Part shown: positions 1-11,074 of the stretch, piece by piece
Position numbering within the stretch: position 1 is the stretch's first letter
Layout: every line of letters starts with the position of its first letter
NCBI RefSeq assembly: GCF_900105765.1
Contig: NZ_FNTX01000001.1
Coordinates: forward strand, 248,001-312,000
Length of the DNA: 64,000 nucleotides
DNA from: Ruania alba
Lineage (GTDB): Bacteria > Actinomycetota > Actinomycetes > Actinomycetales > Beutenbergiaceae
Direction: 5' to 3'
Notes under the pieces: generated by a model
Told to the model about the DNA's origin: nothing
Database searches by the model: none
The model's input: the letters and a program-made list of their open reading frames with translations, nothing else
Position numbers and translations under genes: made by a program

Positions 1-276
1 GGTTTCGACGACGGTCGCGCCGATGAGGGCACCGGCGCCGGTCACGCCAGCTTGGTGGGGCTCGACCTTGCCCGCAAGAACGGCTGGCATGCTCCCGGTG
101 CGGATGCGGAAGAGCACGCGGACGCGGGCGGTCCGGAGACCGCCGCGAAGGCCGCCGAGTCCGGCACCGACCCCGTCGGCGACGAGGGCTCCAGTGCAGA
201 GCGGAAACCACGCACACCGTCGGACACCTCGGCCGAGACGGTGGCCGAGACTGACGAGAAGGGGACCAACGCATGA
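1..276 (+). CDS. nuoE: NADH-quinone oxidoreductase subunit E (partial, 3' end)
   Basis: This is the C-terminal end of the thioredoxin-fold [2Fe-2S] subunit of complex I, which works with NuoF in the peripheral arm. The reading frame is open from base 1 and begins G-F-D-D-G-R-A-D-E-G, then A-S-L-V-G-L-D-L-A-R-K-N-G-W, which resembles the end of the actinobacterial NuoE domain. It continues into an acidic, low-complexity tail of about 55 residues. The start lies outside the window. The stop overlaps the nuoF start by 4 bases (ATGA), and position directly before nuoF supports the call. Confidence 0.85.
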   Translation, partial: GFDDGRADEGTGAGHASLVGLDLARKNGWHAPGADAEEHADAGGPETAAKAAESGTDPVGDEGSSAERKPRTPSDTSAETVAETDEKGTNA

Positions 277-1574
277 GTGCCCTCGCACCGATCTTGAGCG
301 ACATCTGGGACGCGCCGCAGTCCTGGAAGTTGTCGACCTACGAGTCCCGGCACGGCTACGAGGGCCTGCGCAAGGCCCTGGAGACCGACCCGGCCGAGCT
401 GATCACGATGGTCAAGGACTCCGGGCTGCGTGGCCGAGGTGGCGCCGGCTTCCCCACCGGGCTCAAATGGAGCTTCCTGCCCAAGCCCGACGGTGGCCCG
501 CGCTATCTCGTGGTGAACGCGGACGAGTCCGAGCCGGGCACCTGCAAGGACATCCCGCTGATGCTGGCGAACCCGCACTCCCTCATCGAGGGCGTGGCGA
601 TCACCTCCTTCGCGATCGGCAGCCACCACGCGTTCATCTACCTGCGTGGCGAGGTCGTGCACGTGTACCGGCGGCTGCTGGCCGCCGTCGCCGAGGCGCG
701 CGAGGCGGGCTTGGTCGGCAAGGACGTGCTTGGTACCGGCTATGACCTGGAGATCACGGTGCACGCCGGTGCCGGTGCCTACATCTGCGGGGAGGAGACG
801 GCGCTGCTGGACTCCCTCGAGGGCCGGCGCGGTCAGCCGCGACTGAAGCCGCCGTTCCCGGCTGTGGCCGGCCTGTACGCCCGGCCCACCGTAGTGAACA
901 ACGTCGAGTCGATCGCCTCCGTTCCCGGCATCATCCGCCACGGGGTGGACTGGTTCGCCTCGATGGGCACCGAGAAGTCCAAAGGCCACGGCCTGTTCTC
1001 GCTCTCCGGGCACGTCACCAAGCCCGGCCAGTACGAGGCGCCACTGGGGATCACCTTCCGCGAGCTGCTCGACATGGCCGGTGGCATCCGGGACGGGCAC
1101 CGCCTGAAGTTCTGGACCCCGGGCGGGTCGTCCACCCCGATCCTCACCGACGAGCACCTGGACGTGGTGCTCGACTACGAGTCCGTCGGTGCCGCCGGTT
1201 CGATGCTCGCCACCCGCGCCCTGCAGGTCTTCGACGAGACCACCTCGGTCGTGCGGTGCGTGACCCGCTGGATCGACTTCTACCAGCACGAGTCCTGCGG
1301 GAAGTGCACACCCTGCCGGGAGGGCACCTTCTGGTTGAAGCAGATCCTGCAGCGTATCGAGGCAGGTCAGGGCACCGAGTCCGACATCGATCTGCTGCTC
1401 GACGTGGCCGGCAATATCGAGGGACGCTCCTTCTGCGCCCTGGGTGATGCTGCCGCGACCCCGGTCAAGAGTGCGATCACCTACTTCCGCGACGAGTTCG
1501 AGCAGGGTCTGCACACCCCCGCCTGGGAACTGTTCCCCTATGAAGCCAACGCCGCTATCGGAGTGACGTCATGA
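273..1574 (+). CDS. nuoF: NADH-quinone oxidoreductase subunit F
   Basis: NuoF is the 51-kDa subunit that oxidises NADH. It carries FMN and one [4Fe-4S] cluster in the peripheral arm of complex I. The 433-residue protein shows the glycine-rich NADH/FMN motif [13 protein letters not shown] near residue 50 and the cluster ligands [12 protein letters not shown] near residue 345, with the fourth cysteine in SFCALGD near residue 388. Length is normal for the family. It overlaps nuoE and nuoG by 4 bases each, so translation is coupled. Confidence 0.97.
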   Translation: MSALAPILSDIWDAPQSWKLSTYESRHGYEGLRKALETDPAELITMVKDSGLRGRGGAGFPTGLKWSFLPKPDGGPRYLVVNADESEPGTCKDIPLMLANPHSLIEGVAITSFAIGSHHAFIYLRGEVVHVYRRLLAAVAEAREAGLVGKDVLGTGYDLEITVHAGAGAYICGEETALLDSLEGRRGQPRLKPPFPAVAGLYARPTVVNNVESIASVPGIIRHGVDWFASMGTEKSKGHGLFSLSGHVTKPGQYEAPLGITFRELLDMAGGIRDGHRLKFWTPGGSSTPILTDEHLDVVLDYESVGAAGSMLATRALQVFDETTSVVRCVTRWIDFYQHESCGKCTPCREGTFWLKQILQRIEAGQGTESDIDLLLDVAGNIEGRSFCALGDAAATPVKSAITYFRDEFEQGLHTPAWELFPYEANAAIGVTS

Positions 1575-4246
1575 CCGCTCCCACCACCACGACCAACGAC
1601 GCCGTCAGCAAGCCCGACGACGTCACCCTCACCATCGACGGGGTCGAGGTCTCGGTACCCAAGGGCACCCTGGTGATCCGCGCCGCCGAACAGATCGGTG
1701 TGCAGATCCCCCGGTTCTGCGACCACCCACTGCTCAAGCCTGCCGGTGCGTGCCGCCAGTGCCTGGTGGAGGTGGCCGCGCCGGACCGTGAGGGCAACGT
1801 CCGCCCGATGCCGAAGCCACAGACCTCCTGCACCCTCGAAGTCATGCCTGGGATGCAGGTGAGCACCCAGCATTCCTCGGAGGTGGCGGAGAAGGCGCAG
1901 CGCGGGCAGATCGAGTTCCTGCTGATCAACCACCCACTGGACTGCCCGGTCTGCGACAAGGGTGGCGAGTGCCCGCTGCAGAACCAGGCACTCTCGAACG
2001 GCAGCGGCACCTCCCGGTTCACCGGGGTGAAGCGCACCTTCCCGAAGCCGATCAAGATCTCCACGCAGATCCTGCTGGACCGCGACCGGTGCATCCTGTG
2101 CCAGCGCTGCACCCGGTTCTCCGACGAGATCGCCGGTGACCCGTTCATCGACCTGCAGGGTCGTGGCGGTGGCACCCCGGGCGACGATGGGCACGGACTG
2201 CCGGCCCAGCAGATCGGCCGCTTCGACGAGGCCATCCTGGACTTTGCCGGTGGCGAGGAGGCAACCGACGACGGCAGCGTGGGTCCGGGCGGGCGAGCCG
2301 CCCTGGTCGCCGGCACCGGGGACAGCACCCCGACGATGGGTGAGGCAGCCCTGGACGTCTCGGGGCGCCCGTTCGCCTCCTACTTCTCCGGCAACACAGT
2401 GCAGATCTGCCCGGTGGGTGCGCTGACGTCGGCGGCCTACCGGTTCCGGTCCCGGCCGTTCGACCTGGTCTCCTCACCGTCGATCGGCGAGCACGACGCC
2501 TGCGGCAGCGCGATCCGGATCGACCACCGGCGTGATGTGGTGCTGCGCCGGCTCGCCGGTGACGACCCGGTGGTGAACGAGGAGTGGATCACCGACAAGG
2601 ACCGCTTCGCCTTCGCGTGGCAGAGCGCACCGGACGTGCTCACCAGCCCCTTGGTCCGCGACGAGTCCGGCGAGCTGGTGCCGACCAGCTGGTCCGAGGC
2701 CGTGCACCTGGCTGCGCGAGCCCTGACGGCGGCGCGGGCGGACGCCGGAGGCGCCGGCATCGGTGTCCTGCCCGGCGGCCGACTCACTGTGGAGGACGCC
2801 TACGCGTGGTCCAAGTTCGCCCGCGTGGTGCTGGGCACCAACGATGTGGACTTCCGCGCCCGGGCGCACTCGGCGGAGGAGGCCGACTTCCTCGGCCACC
2901 GGGTGGCCGGTCACGGGATGGACGTCACCTTCCGTGACCTGGAGAGCACCTCCGAGGTGCTCCTGGTCGGGTTCGAGCCCGAGGAGGAGGCTGGCACCAT
3001 CTTCCTTCGGCTGCGCAAGGGAGTCCTCGCCGGGGACGTGCACGTCAGCGCCATCGCTCCGCTCACCACGCGCGGGAGCACGAAGCTGCGCGCCGATGTG
3101 CTGCACACCGCACCGGGCGGAGAGGCCGAGGTGCTGAACGCCCTCGCCGACGGCGTCCCGTCCGAGGGTGCAGAGAGTTCTGAGCCGTTGGCCGCCCTCG
3201 CCGAGCAGGTCCGCACCGAGGGTGCGGTGATCCTCGCGGGGGAGCGCCTCGCCGGCGTCCCGGGTGCGTTCACCGCGTTGCTGCGACTGGCCGAGGCCAC
3301 GGGTGCGCGGGTGGCCTGGGTGCCTCGCCGGGCCGGCGACCGGGGCGCGGTGGAAGCGGGACTGTTGCCCCATCTGCTGCCGGGGGGACGCCCGGTGGCG
3401 GACGCTCAGGCCCGGGTGGATGTCGGCGCCGTCTGGGGCGTGGACTCACTGCCCGAGACCCCCGGCCGTGACCTCACCGGCATCCTCGAGGCTGCCCGCG
3501 ATGGCGACCTGGGTGCGCTCCTGGTGGGCGGTGTGGATCTGGAGGACCTCCCGGACCCGGCGCTCGCGGAGGAGGCACTGGCAGCCGTCGGAACGGTGAT
3601 CCAGCTCGAGGTGCGCCGCTCCGCCGTCACCGATCACGCGGACGTGGTGCTCCCGGTGGCACCACCGACCTACAAGGGCGGCACCTTTCTCACCTGGGAA
3701 GGGCGGCCCCGGCCGTTCGACGCCGTGTTCGAGGGCCGGCTGAGCGACGCTCGCGTCCTGGACATGGTGGCCTCGGCCGCCGGAGCCACGCTCGGGGGAC
3801 GCAGCCTCGAGGCGCTGCACGCGGAGCTGGCCGAGTTCAGCGGGTGGGACGGTGCCAAGCCGGCAGCCCCCACCGTGGAGCCGGCTGCCCCCGCAGAGAC
3901 GGACCCGAGAGTCGGGGCCGGTTCGGCTGTGCTGGCGACCTGGCGGATGCAGCTCGACTCAGGGCGTGGTCAGGACGGCGAGCCACATCTGGCCGGGACG
4001 GCCCGTCGACCGGTTGCGCTGCTTTCTGCAGCGACTGCCGCCGAGGTCGGTGTCTCCGACGGTGACGGGCTCCGCGTGAACGGACCCAGCGGCTCCATCG
4101 AGCTCCCCGCCACCATCACCACGATGCCGGACCGGGTGGTCTGGCTGCCGCAGCACTCACCAGGCTCCTCGGTGCACCGGATGCTCGGTGCCGGGGCCGG
4201 GTCTGTGGTGGACCTGACCGCCCTCACCACGGAGGTGCAGCGATGA
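1571..4246 (+). CDS. nuoG: NADH-quinone oxidoreductase subunit G
   Basis: NuoG is the large Fe-S subunit of the peripheral arm and passes electrons through several clusters. Its N-terminus has the [2Fe-2S] ligands [15 protein letters not shown], then the HxxxC-type motif [14 protein letters not shown] and the [4Fe-4S] motif [10 protein letters not shown], followed by CPVGAL near residue 280. The remainder is a molybdopterin-oxidoreductase-like domain. A Gly/Asp-rich segment of about 65 residues (roughly residues 197-262) separates DPFIDL from PFASYFSGN, which are close together in most homologues. The protein is 891 residues, at the long end for the family. It overlaps nuoF and nuoH by 4 bases. 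Confidence 0.96.
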   Translation: MTAPTTTTNDAVSKPDDVTLTIDGVEVSVPKGTLVIRAAEQIGVQIPRFCDHPLLKPAGACRQCLVEVAAPDREGNVRPMPKPQTSCTLEVMPGMQVSTQHSSEVAEKAQRGQIEFLLINHPLDCPVCDKGGECPLQNQALSNGSGTSRFTGVKRTFPKPIKISTQILLDRDRCILCQRCTRFSDEIAGDPFIDLQGRGGGTPGDDGHGLPAQQIGRFDEAILDFAGGEEATDDGSVGPGGRAALVAGTGDSTPTMGEAALDVSGRPFASYFSGNTVQICPVGALTSAAYRFRSRPFDLVSSPSIGEHDACGSAIRIDHRRDVVLRRLAGDDPVVNEEWITDKDRFAFAWQSAPDVLTSPLVRDESGELVPTSWSEAVHLAARALTAARADAGGAGIGVLPGGRLTVEDAYAWSKFARVVLGTNDVDFRARAHSAEEADFLGHRVAGHGMDVTFRDLESTSEVLLVGFEPEEEAGTIFLRLRKGVLAGDVHVSAIAPLTTRGSTKLRADVLHTAPGGEAEVLNALADGVPSEGAESSEPLAALAEQVRTEGAVILAGERLAGVPGAFTALLRLAEATGARVAWVPRRAGDRGAVEAGLLPHLLPGGRPVADAQARVDVGAVWGVDSLPETPGRDLTGILEAARDGDLGALLVGGVDLEDLPDPALAEEALAAVGTVIQLEVRRSAVTDHADVVLPVAPPTYKGGTFLTWEGRPRPFDAVFEGRLSDARVLDMVASAAGATLGGRSLEALHAELAEFSGWDGAKPAAPTVEPAAPAETDPRVGAGSAVLATWRMQLDSGRGQDGEPHLAGTARRPVALLSAATAAEVGVSDGDGLRVNGPSGSIELPATITTMPDRVVWLPQHSPGSSVHRMLGAGAGSVVDLTALTTEVQR

Positions 4247-5643
4247 ACGCCCCGGTCCTCGCCAGTACCGGCGCTGCCGACTTCTCCGGCGACACGATCG
4301 GCCTGATGTTCATCAAGGCCGCCGCGATCCTGATCTTCCTTCTGCTCTCGGTGCTGTTCGCGCTGTGGTTCGAGCGCCGGATCATCGGCCGGTTCCAGCA
4401 GCGACTCGGCCCGAACGTGCGTGGCCCGTTCGGTCTGGCGCAGTCGATCCCGGACGCCCTGAAGCTCCTGCTCAAGGAGGACATCACGGTCAAGGGCGCC
4501 GACAAGGTCATCTATTTCCTGGCGCCGATGATCTCGGTGTTCTGCGCCTTCATGATCTTCGCGATCATCCCGTTCGGGCCCGCGGTACAGATCCCGTTCA
4601 CCGACATCGTCACCCCGTTGCAGCTCACCGATCTGCCGGTGTCCGTGCTGTATTTCCTCGGCATCGCCGGGCTCGGCGTGTACGGCATCGTGCTCGGTGG
4701 CTGGTCCTCGGGCTCGACCTACCCGCTGCTGGGCTCGGTACGGTCCACGGCACAGATCATCTCCTACGAGCTGGCGATGAGCCTGTCCCTGGTCAGCGTG
4801 CTGATCGTCTCCGGATCGATGTCCACCTCCGAGATCGTGGACTCGCAAACGCAACTCTGGTGGTCCATCGCACTCGCCCCCGCCTTCGTGATCTATCTGA
4901 TCTCGATGACCGGCGAGGTGAACCGGCTCCCGTTCGACCTCCCGGAGGCCGAGGGTGAACTGGTGGCCGGGTACACCACCGAGTACTCGTCGATGAAGTT
5001 CGCGTGGTTCTTCCTCGCCGAGTACATCAACATGCTGAACGTCTCCGCTATCGCCACCACCCTGTTCATGGGTGGTTGGCGGGCGCCGTGGCCGCTGTCC
5101 AGCATCAACGACGGCATGTTCAACGAGGGCTGGTGGCCACTGCTGTGGTTCCTCATCAAGCTCTGGGGCTTCATGTTCTTCTTCGTGTGGCTGCGTGCCA
5201 CCCTGCTGCGGTTCCGCTACGACCAGTTCATGCATCTCGGCTGGAAGGTCCTGATCCCGATCTCCCTCGCCTGGGTGGTGGGCGTCGCCGTGATCCAGGG
5301 CGTGCGTCAGTTCACCGACATCAGCCTGCAGACACTGTTGTTCGTGCTCGCCGGAGCGTTGGTGGTCTTCGCCGTGGTGCTGATGCTGATCCCGGAAAAG
5401 AAGGACCCGGACGCCGACGCCGATACGAGCAAGGCCGGCGCAGGCAAGACCGGTGCAGGCAAGGCCTCGTCCACCAAGGACGGCAAGCCAGGAAAGACCA
5501 AGGCACCCGCGTTCGATGCCTTCGCCGACGGCTACCCGGTGCCCCCGATGCCGGGGCAGAACCTGCCTCCCTCGCCCCGGAAGGCGAAGGTGACTGCACC
5601 GGCGGCCGAGAGTGCAACTGAGAAGGAGAAGACCGATGGCTGA
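4243..5643 (+). CDS. nuoH: NADH-quinone oxidoreductase subunit H
   Basis: NuoH is the membrane subunit that forms most of the quinone-binding chamber at the join of the two arms. The 466-residue protein has about eight hydrophobic segments and the conserved stretches [16 protein letters not shown] and [20 protein letters not shown]. After about residue 385 it has a charged, Lys/Ala-rich cytoplasmic tail absent from shorter homologues. It overlaps nuoG by 4 bases and nuoI by 8 bases. Confidence 0.97.
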   Translation: MNAPVLASTGAADFSGDTIGLMFIKAAAILIFLLLSVLFALWFERRIIGRFQQRLGPNVRGPFGLAQSIPDALKLLLKEDITVKGADKVIYFLAPMISVFCAFMIFAIIPFGPAVQIPFTDIVTPLQLTDLPVSVLYFLGIAGLGVYGIVLGGWSSGSTYPLLGSVRSTAQIISYELAMSLSLVSVLIVSGSMSTSEIVDSQTQLWWSIALAPAFVIYLISMTGEVNRLPFDLPEAEGELVAGYTTEYSSMKFAWFFLAEYINMLNVSAIATTLFMGGWRAPWPLSSINDGMFNEGWWPLLWFLIKLWGFMFFFVWLRATLLRFRYDQFMHLGWKVLIPISLAWVVGVAVIQGVRQFTDISLQTLLFVLAGALVVFAVVLMLIPEKKDPDADADTSKAGAGKTGAGKASSTKDGKPGKTKAPAFDAFADGYPVPPMPGQNLPPSPRKAKVTAPAAESATEKEKTDG

Positions 5644-6376
5644 CTCCAAGCGGTCGAACCCGCGCAAGGACGTCGACAAGCAGAAGAACGCGATCGGCGC
5701 CACGTACGACGTGAACACCTTCGATGTGGACGGCGACAGCGAGAAGAGCGCGTTGGAGGAGATGTTCGCGCCGGTGGCCGGCTTCGGGGTGACGATGGCC
5801 TCGCTGTTCCGCCCGGTGGTGACCGAGCAGTACCCCTTCGAGAAGGTGCCGACGGCCCCGCGATATCACGGTCGACACCAGCTGAACCGCCACCCCGACG
5901 GGTTGGAGAAGTGCATCGGGTGTGAGCTGTGCGCCTGGGCTTGCCCGGCGGATGCCATCTACGTGGAGGCCGGCAACAACACCCCGGACGCCCAGTATGC
6001 GCCGGGGGAGCGGTACGGCAAGGTCTACCAGATCAACTATCTGCGGTGTATCTTCTGCGGCCTGTGCATCGAGGCCTGCCCCACCCGGGCGTTGACGATG
6101 ACGAACGACTACGAGATGGCTGGCACCTCGCGGGCCGGAATGATCTTCGAGAAGGAGCAGTTGCTGGCGCCGCTGCGCTCGGGGATGCTCTCCGCCCCGC
6201 ACCCCATGGCTGAGGGCACCACCGACGGTGACTACTACCGTGGCGCCGTGACCGGCCCCAGCGAGGAGCAGGTGGCCTGGGTGGCCGAGAACCGCCCGGA
6301 CGACCCGAGCCTGGACTCCGCCGCGAGCGCGGCGGAGTCGTCGTCGACCGCGAAGCCCGAGGGAGGGTCGCGATGA
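5636..6376 (+). CDS. nuoI: NADH-quinone oxidoreductase subunit I
   Basis: NuoI carries the two [4Fe-4S] clusters that bring electrons to the quinone site. Both ferredoxin motifs are visible: [12 protein letters not shown] and [12 protein letters not shown]. The ATG at 5636 is chosen because a good ribosome-binding site (GAGAAGGAG) lies just upstream; an in-frame ATG at 5612 has none. The product is 246 residues, longer than the core family because of an N-terminal charged segment and an acidic, Ala/Ser-rich tail. It overlaps nuoH by 8 bases and nuoJ by 4. Confidence 0.95.
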   Translation: MADSKRSNPRKDVDKQKNAIGATYDVNTFDVDGDSEKSALEEMFAPVAGFGVTMASLFRPVVTEQYPFEKVPTAPRYHGRHQLNRHPDGLEKCIGCELCAWACPADAIYVEAGNNTPDAQYAPGERYGKVYQINYLRCIFCGLCIEACPTRALTMTNDYEMAGTSRAGMIFEKEQLLAPLRSGMLSAPHPMAEGTTDGDYYRGAVTGPSEEQVAWVAENRPDDPSLDSAASAAESSSTAKPEGGSR

Positions 6377-7290
6377 ACGAGCTCGTCCTCTCCACGGGCG
6401 AGGGGGTGCTGTTCTGGGTGCTCGCCCCGCTGAGCGTGCTCGGCGCGCTGTCGCTGCTGTTCGCCAAGCGCCCCGTGCACATTGCGGTGAGCATCGCCGG
6501 AGTGATGGTCTCCCTCGCCGTGCTGTACTTCGCCCTGGAAGCCCCGTTCCTGGGGGCTGTGCAGGTCGTCGTCTACACCGGCGCGGTGATGATGCTCTTC
6601 CTGTTCGTGATCATGCTGATCGGCGTGGATTCCCGGGAGTCGCTCACCGAGACTCTCGCTGGTCAACGCTGGCTCGCCGTGCTCGGCGGGATCGGCCTGC
6701 TGGCCTTGATGATCGGCATCGTCACCCGGGCCACGTTCGCTGCACCGGTCGGCCTGGCCCCCGCGAATGCTGACACCAACCCGGTGGGAGTGGCCCGGCT
6801 GATCTTCGGCGACTACGTGTTCGCGTTCGAGCTCACGGCCGCCCTGCTGATCACGGCAGCGCTCGGTGCCCTGGTGCTCAGCCACCGCCGTCGGCTGGGA
6901 CCCAAGCACGGGCAGAAGGAGACGGTCGAGCGCAAGCTCACCGCGTTGAAGACCGACGGATCCATCTCCGGCATCATCTCCAAGCCGGGCCCCGGGGTGT
7001 ACGCACGCACGAACTCCGCCGACATGCCGGCGATGAGCGCGACCGGGGAGACCTTGGACGCCTCCATCACCACGGTGCTGCGGGTGCGTGGTCAGGTGAT
7101 CCGCGACGGTGAGGCGATCACGGAGACCGGTCGCGTGGCGATGATCGCCTCCGGATCGCCCGTGGTGGATACGACCGATGAGGCACACGCCGAGGACGAC
7201 GGTCAACTCCCGGAGGACACGCTGCCGGAGGCACCTGACCGTGACGCTCCCGGCAGTGACGACGCATCGAATGAGGGGGGCGAACGATGA
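6373..7290 (+). CDS. nuoJ: NADH-quinone oxidoreductase subunit J
   Basis: NuoJ is a small membrane subunit of the proton-pumping arm. The first 170 residues or so hold five hydrophobic segments with the family stretch [17 protein letters not shown]. The protein is 305 residues because of a long polar C-terminal extension, a common actinobacterial variant, ending in an Asp/Glu-rich tail. It overlaps nuoI and nuoK by 4 bases. Confidence 0.96.
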   Translation: MNELVLSTGEGVLFWVLAPLSVLGALSLLFAKRPVHIAVSIAGVMVSLAVLYFALEAPFLGAVQVVVYTGAVMMLFLFVIMLIGVDSRESLTETLAGQRWLAVLGGIGLLALMIGIVTRATFAAPVGLAPANADTNPVGVARLIFGDYVFAFELTAALLITAALGALVLSHRRRLGPKHGQKETVERKLTALKTDGSISGIISKPGPGVYARTNSADMPAMSATGETLDASITTVLRVRGQVIRDGEAITETGRVAMIASGSPVVDTTDEAHAEDDGQLPEDTLPEAPDRDAPGSDDASNEGGER

Positions 7291-7586
7291 CTCTGGTTCA
7301 CTACCTGGTGCTCTCCGGGATCCTGTTCACGATCGGGACGGTGGCCGTGCTCGTGCGGCGCAACGCCCTGGTGGCGTTCATGGGTGTCGAGCTCATGCTC
7401 AACGCCGCGAACCTGATGCTCGTGACCTTTGCCCGGATGCACGGTGACCTGCAGGGGCAGGTGATCGCCTTCTTCGTGATGGTGGTCGCCGCCGCCGAGG
7501 TGGTCATCGGTCTGGCGATCATCGTGTCCATCCACCGAACCCGCGGGTCAGCGTCGCTCGATGACGTCAACCTGCTGAAGAACTGA
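7287..7586 (+). CDS. nuoK: NADH-quinone oxidoreductase subunit K
   Basis: NuoK is the small three-helix antiporter-like subunit of complex I. The 99-residue product has normal length, three membrane helices, and the conserved sequence [11 protein letters not shown] with the membrane glutamate in helix 2, plus [12 protein letters not shown] in helix 3. It overlaps nuoJ by 4 bases. Confidence 0.97.
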   Translation: MTLVHYLVLSGILFTIGTVAVLVRRNALVAFMGVELMLNAANLMLVTFARMHGDLQGQVIAFFVMVVAAAEVVIGLAIIVSIHRTRGSASLDDVNLLKN

Positions 7587-7602
7587 TAGGGGCCGGACAG
7601 CT

Positions 7603-9522
7603 GTGGAAATGACGCCCTTGACCGATCTCGCCTGGCTGCTGATCGCCATCCCGCTGGCGAGCGCCGCCGTGCTGCTGGTCGGCGGCCGCCGCACCGACGC
7701 CTGGGGGCACTGGCTCGGTGTGCTCGCCGCCGGCGCTGCGGCCGTGCTCGGAATCGCCATCCTGGTGGAGCTGCTCGGGCTGCCGGGCGAGGACCGCGTG
7801 GTCAACCTCCATCTGTTCTCCTGGATCCCCGCCGGTGACCTGAGCGTCGACGCCGGACTGCTGGTGGATCCGCTCTCGATGACGTTCGTGCTGCTGATCA
7901 CCTTCGTCGGTGCGCTGATCCACATCTATTCTGTGGCGTACATGGAGCACGACGCCGCACGCCGTCGGTTCTTCGCCTACCTGAACCTGTTCATCGCAGC
8001 GATGCTGGTGCTGGTGCTGGCCGACTCCTACGCGCTGCTGTTCGTCGGCTGGGAAGGGGTGGGGCTGGCCTCCTACCTGCTGATCGGGTTCTGGAACCAC
8101 AACACCACCTACGCGGTCGCGGCGAAGAAGGCGTTCGTGATGAACCGCGTGGGTGACATGGGCATGCTCGTCGCGATGATGCTCATGTTCGCCTCGATCG
8201 GCGCGGTGGACTTCGAGACTGTCTTCGCGGCAGCGCCAGGAACCAATGAGGGTGTGCTGACGGCGACCGGCCTGATGCTCGTCCTCGCCGCCTGTGGCAA
8301 GTCGGCCCAGTTCCCGCTGCAGGCCTGGCTCGGGGACGCGATGGCCGGCCCCACGCCGGTCTCGGCGCTCATCCACGCCGCCACCATGGTCACCGCCGGT
8401 GTGTACCTGATCGTGCGCTCGGCGCCGGTCTTCGAAGGGGCGCCCACCGCGCAGCTGGTGGCCGCGATCATCGGTGCGATCACCCTGCTGTTCGGTGCGA
8501 TCGTCGGTTGCGCGAAGGACGACATCAAGAAGACCCTCGCCGCCTCCACGATGAGCCAGATCGGCTACATGGTGCTCGCCGCCGGGCTCGGACCGATCGG
8601 GTACGCCTTCGCGATCTTCCACCTGGTCACGCACGGCTTCTTCAAGGCCGGGATGTTCCTCGGCGCCGGGTCCGTGATGCACGGGATGGGCGACGAGGTG
8701 AACATGCGCGGCTTCGGCGCACTGCGCCGTTCGATGCAGATCACCTGGATCACCTTCGGTGCCGGGTGGCTCGCGATCCTGGGGATCCCGCCATTCTCCG
8801 GCTTCTGGTCCAAGGACAAGATCATCGAGGCCGCCTTCGTCGGTGAGGGCTGGCAGCCGTGGGTGTTCGGCCCGGTCGCGCTGCTCGGCGCGGGGATCAC
8901 CGCCTTCTACATGTCCCGTCTGTTCTTCATGACCTTCCACGGCAAGGCGCGCTGGAACGATGGAGAAAATGATCGGCCCGGACCTGTGCAACACCCGCAC
9001 GAGTCGCCGCTGCTGATGACCGTTCCGATGATCGTCCTCGCGGTCGGGTCGGTGGCCCTCGGCGGTGTGCTCGCCATCGGGAACACGTTCACCAGCTGGC
9101 TCGAGCCGGTGACCGGGCACGTCGAGCACCACGCCCCGGTGTTGCCGGTCAACGTGTTGATCGTCTCCACCGTGGTGATCGTGCTCCTCGGCGCCTTCCT
9201 GGCCTGGCGCCAGTTCGGTGCCGCTGCCGTGCCGGTCACGCCGCCCGAGGGCTCCGTGCTCACTCGCGCCGCCCGCGTGGACCTGTACCAGGACGCCGTG
9301 AACGAGGCGGTCTTCGCCACCCCGGGGGAGCGGACCACCGAGGTCCTCACCGAGGCGGACACGTCCGTGGTCGACGGCGCAGCCCGGGGCCTGGGGTCCG
9401 GTGCGGTCGGTCTGGGCGAATGGTGGCGCCGCACCCAGAACGGGTTCGTCCGCAGTTACGCCTCAGTCATGGCCGTCGGTGTCGTGCTCGCCGTTGTCGT
9501 CGTCCTCGCCACGCGAGTTTAG
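7603..9522 (+). CDS. nuoL: NADH-quinone oxidoreductase subunit L
   Basis: NuoL is the terminal antiporter-like proton-pumping subunit with a long lateral helix. The 639-residue protein contains [11 protein letters not shown], the channel motif [16 protein letters not shown] and [14 protein letters not shown], all typical of the family. The GTG at 7603 is taken as the start because the purine-rich GATAGGGG at 7585-7592 is well placed for it; the ATG at 7609 is an alternative. It starts 16 bases after nuoK. Confidence 0.96.
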   Translation: MEMTPLTDLAWLLIAIPLASAAVLLVGGRRTDAWGHWLGVLAAGAAAVLGIAILVELLGLPGEDRVVNLHLFSWIPAGDLSVDAGLLVDPLSMTFVLLITFVGALIHIYSVAYMEHDAARRRFFAYLNLFIAAMLVLVLADSYALLFVGWEGVGLASYLLIGFWNHNTTYAVAAKKAFVMNRVGDMGMLVAMMLMFASIGAVDFETVFAAAPGTNEGVLTATGLMLVLAACGKSAQFPLQAWLGDAMAGPTPVSALIHAATMVTAGVYLIVRSAPVFEGAPTAQLVAAIIGAITLLFGAIVGCAKDDIKKTLAASTMSQIGYMVLAAGLGPIGYAFAIFHLVTHGFFKAGMFLGAGSVMHGMGDEVNMRGFGALRRSMQITWITFGAGWLAILGIPPFSGFWSKDKIIEAAFVGEGWQPWVFGPVALLGAGITAFYMSRLFFMTFHGKARWNDGENDRPGPVQHPHESPLLMTVPMIVLAVGSVALGGVLAIGNTFTSWLEPVTGHVEHHAPVLPVNVLIVSTVVIVLLGAFLAWRQFGAAAVPVTPPEGSVLTRAARVDLYQDAVNEAVFATPGERTTEVLTEADTSVVDGAARGLGSGAVGLGEWWRRTQNGFVRSYASVMAVGVVLAVVVVLATRV

Positions 9523-9535
9523 AGTCGGAGGATCC

Positions 9536-11074
9536 ATGACTTCCACCATCACTGATCTGCCCTGGCTCTCCTTGCTCGTGGCGGTGCCCGCGCTGGCTGC
9601 CGCCGTGATCTGGTTGGTTCCCGGAGTGCAGAAGGTCGCCCGCCCGTTGGGGCTGGTCGTGAGCCTGCTGGTGCTCGCCGGAGCGATCGCCATGGTTCCC
9701 GGCTTCGACGCCGGGGGCGGGTACCAGTTCACCGAGACCTACTCCTGGATCCCTGCGATCGGGGCCTCCTGGGCGGTGGGCATCAACGGCCTCGGCCTGG
9801 TGATGATCCTGCTGGCCGTCGCGCTGGTGCCGATCGTGATCGGCGCCGCCTGGAACGAGGTCGCGCTCCCGGCGAGCGCGGGCGAGGGTGAGGGGAGCGC
9901 GAAGGCGCTGGACCGCCGTCGGGCAGGCTATGTGGCCCTGGTGCTGGTGCTCGAGGCGATGATGATCGCCATCTTCGCCGTCCGGGACCTGTTCTCCTTC
10001 TACGTGGTCTTCGAAGCGATGCTGATCCCGGTCTACTTCATGATCGGTGTCTTCGGTGGCCCGAACCGGCGCCCGGCAGCGATGAAGTTCCTGCTGTACT
10101 CCCTCGCGGGTGGCCTGGTGATGCTGGCCGGCGTGATCTACCTGCTGGTGCAGACCGGTGGTGGTGAGGGTGCCCTCCTGCTCGACAACCTTGCCGGTGC
10201 GTTGGAGGGGAACTACACCGCCCAGCTGTGGGTGTTCCTCAGCTTCCTGCTCGCGTTCGCGATCAAGGCGCCGATGGTGCCGGTGCACACCTGGCTGCCG
10301 GACGCTGCCGCGGAAGCACCACCTGGCACCTCCGCCCTGCTGGTCGGGGTGCTGGACAAGGTGGGCACGTTCGGCATGATCGCCATCTGCCTGCCGCTGT
10401 TCCCGGACGCGGTGGCGAACGTGGCGCCCTACCTGATCGTGCTGGCGATCATCTCCATCGTCTACGGCGGCATCCTCGCCATCGGGCAGCGCGATCTGAT
10501 GCGCCTGATCGCCTTCACCTCGGTCTCGCACTTCGGTCTGATCGTGCTCGGCATCTTCGTGGGTACGCAGACGGCGATGACCGGATCGATGATCTACATG
10601 GTCGCCCACGGCGTCTCCACGGCGGCCCTGTTCCTGGTGGCCGGGTTCCTCACCCAGCGCGGCGGGTCGCAGCAGATGTCGGCCTACTCGGGGATGCAGC
10701 GCGTGGTCCCCGTACTGGCCGGGGTGTTCCTGATCTCCGGTCTCGCCACCCTCGCTCTTCCCGGCCTGAGCGGGTTCGTGCCGGAGTACCTCGTCCTGCT
10801 GGGCAGCTTCGAGGCCAACGCCGCCGCCGGCGTGTTCGCGGTGATCGGTGTGGTGCTCTCGGCGCTGTACATCCTGCTCGCCTACCAGAAGGTGTTCACC
10901 GGTCCGGTGGCCGAAGGGTCTGGGGAACTCGCCGATCTGAGCGGACGGGAGCGATGGACCATGGTTCCGCTCGTCATCGCCATGCTCGCGCTCGGCTTCT
11001 TCCCTGGCCCTGTGCTGGACCTGCTGACCCCGGCCGCTGACCAGTTCGCCGCGATCCTCGGGAGCCCGTCATGA
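9536..11074 (+). CDS. nuoM: NADH-quinone oxidoreductase subunit M
   Basis: NuoM is the second antiporter-like proton-pumping subunit. The 512-residue product has 13-14 membrane segments and the signature MVPVHTWLPDAAAEAPPGTS. The ATG at 9536 follows the ribosome-binding site TCGGAGGATCC by normal spacing. A longer in-frame start at 9401 would lie inside nuoL and gives no plausible sequence. It overlaps nuoN by 4 bases. Confidence 0.97.
   Translation: MTSTITDLPWLSLLVAVPALAAAVIWLVPGVQKVARPLGLVVSLLVLAGAIAMVPGFDAGGGYQFTETYSWIPAIGASWAVGINGLGLVMILLAVALVPIVIGAAWNEVALPASAGEGEGSAKALDRRRAGYVALVLVLEAMMIAIFAVRDLFSFYVVFEAMLIPVYFMIGVFGGPNRRPAAMKFLLYSLAGGLVMLAGVIYLLVQTGGGEGALLLDNLAGALEGNYTAQLWVFLSFLLAFAIKAPMVPVHTWLPDAAAEAPPGTSALLVGVLDKVGTFGMIAICLPLFPDAVANVAPYLIVLAIISIVYGGILAIGQRDLMRLIAFTSVSHFGLIVLGIFVGTQTAMTGSMIYMVAHGVSTAALFLVAGFLTQRGGSQQMSAYSGMQRVVPVLAGVFLISGLATLALPGLSGFVPEYLVLLGSFEANAAAGVFAVIGVVLSALYILLAYQKVFTGPVAEGSGELADLSGRERWTMVPLVIAMLALGFFPGPVLDLLTPAADQFAAILGSPS

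Noticed and set aside
42-1514. Long minus-strand open frame of 490 codons
   Set aside because: It is antisense to nuoF and nuoE; the protein has no recognisable family and reflects high GC content.
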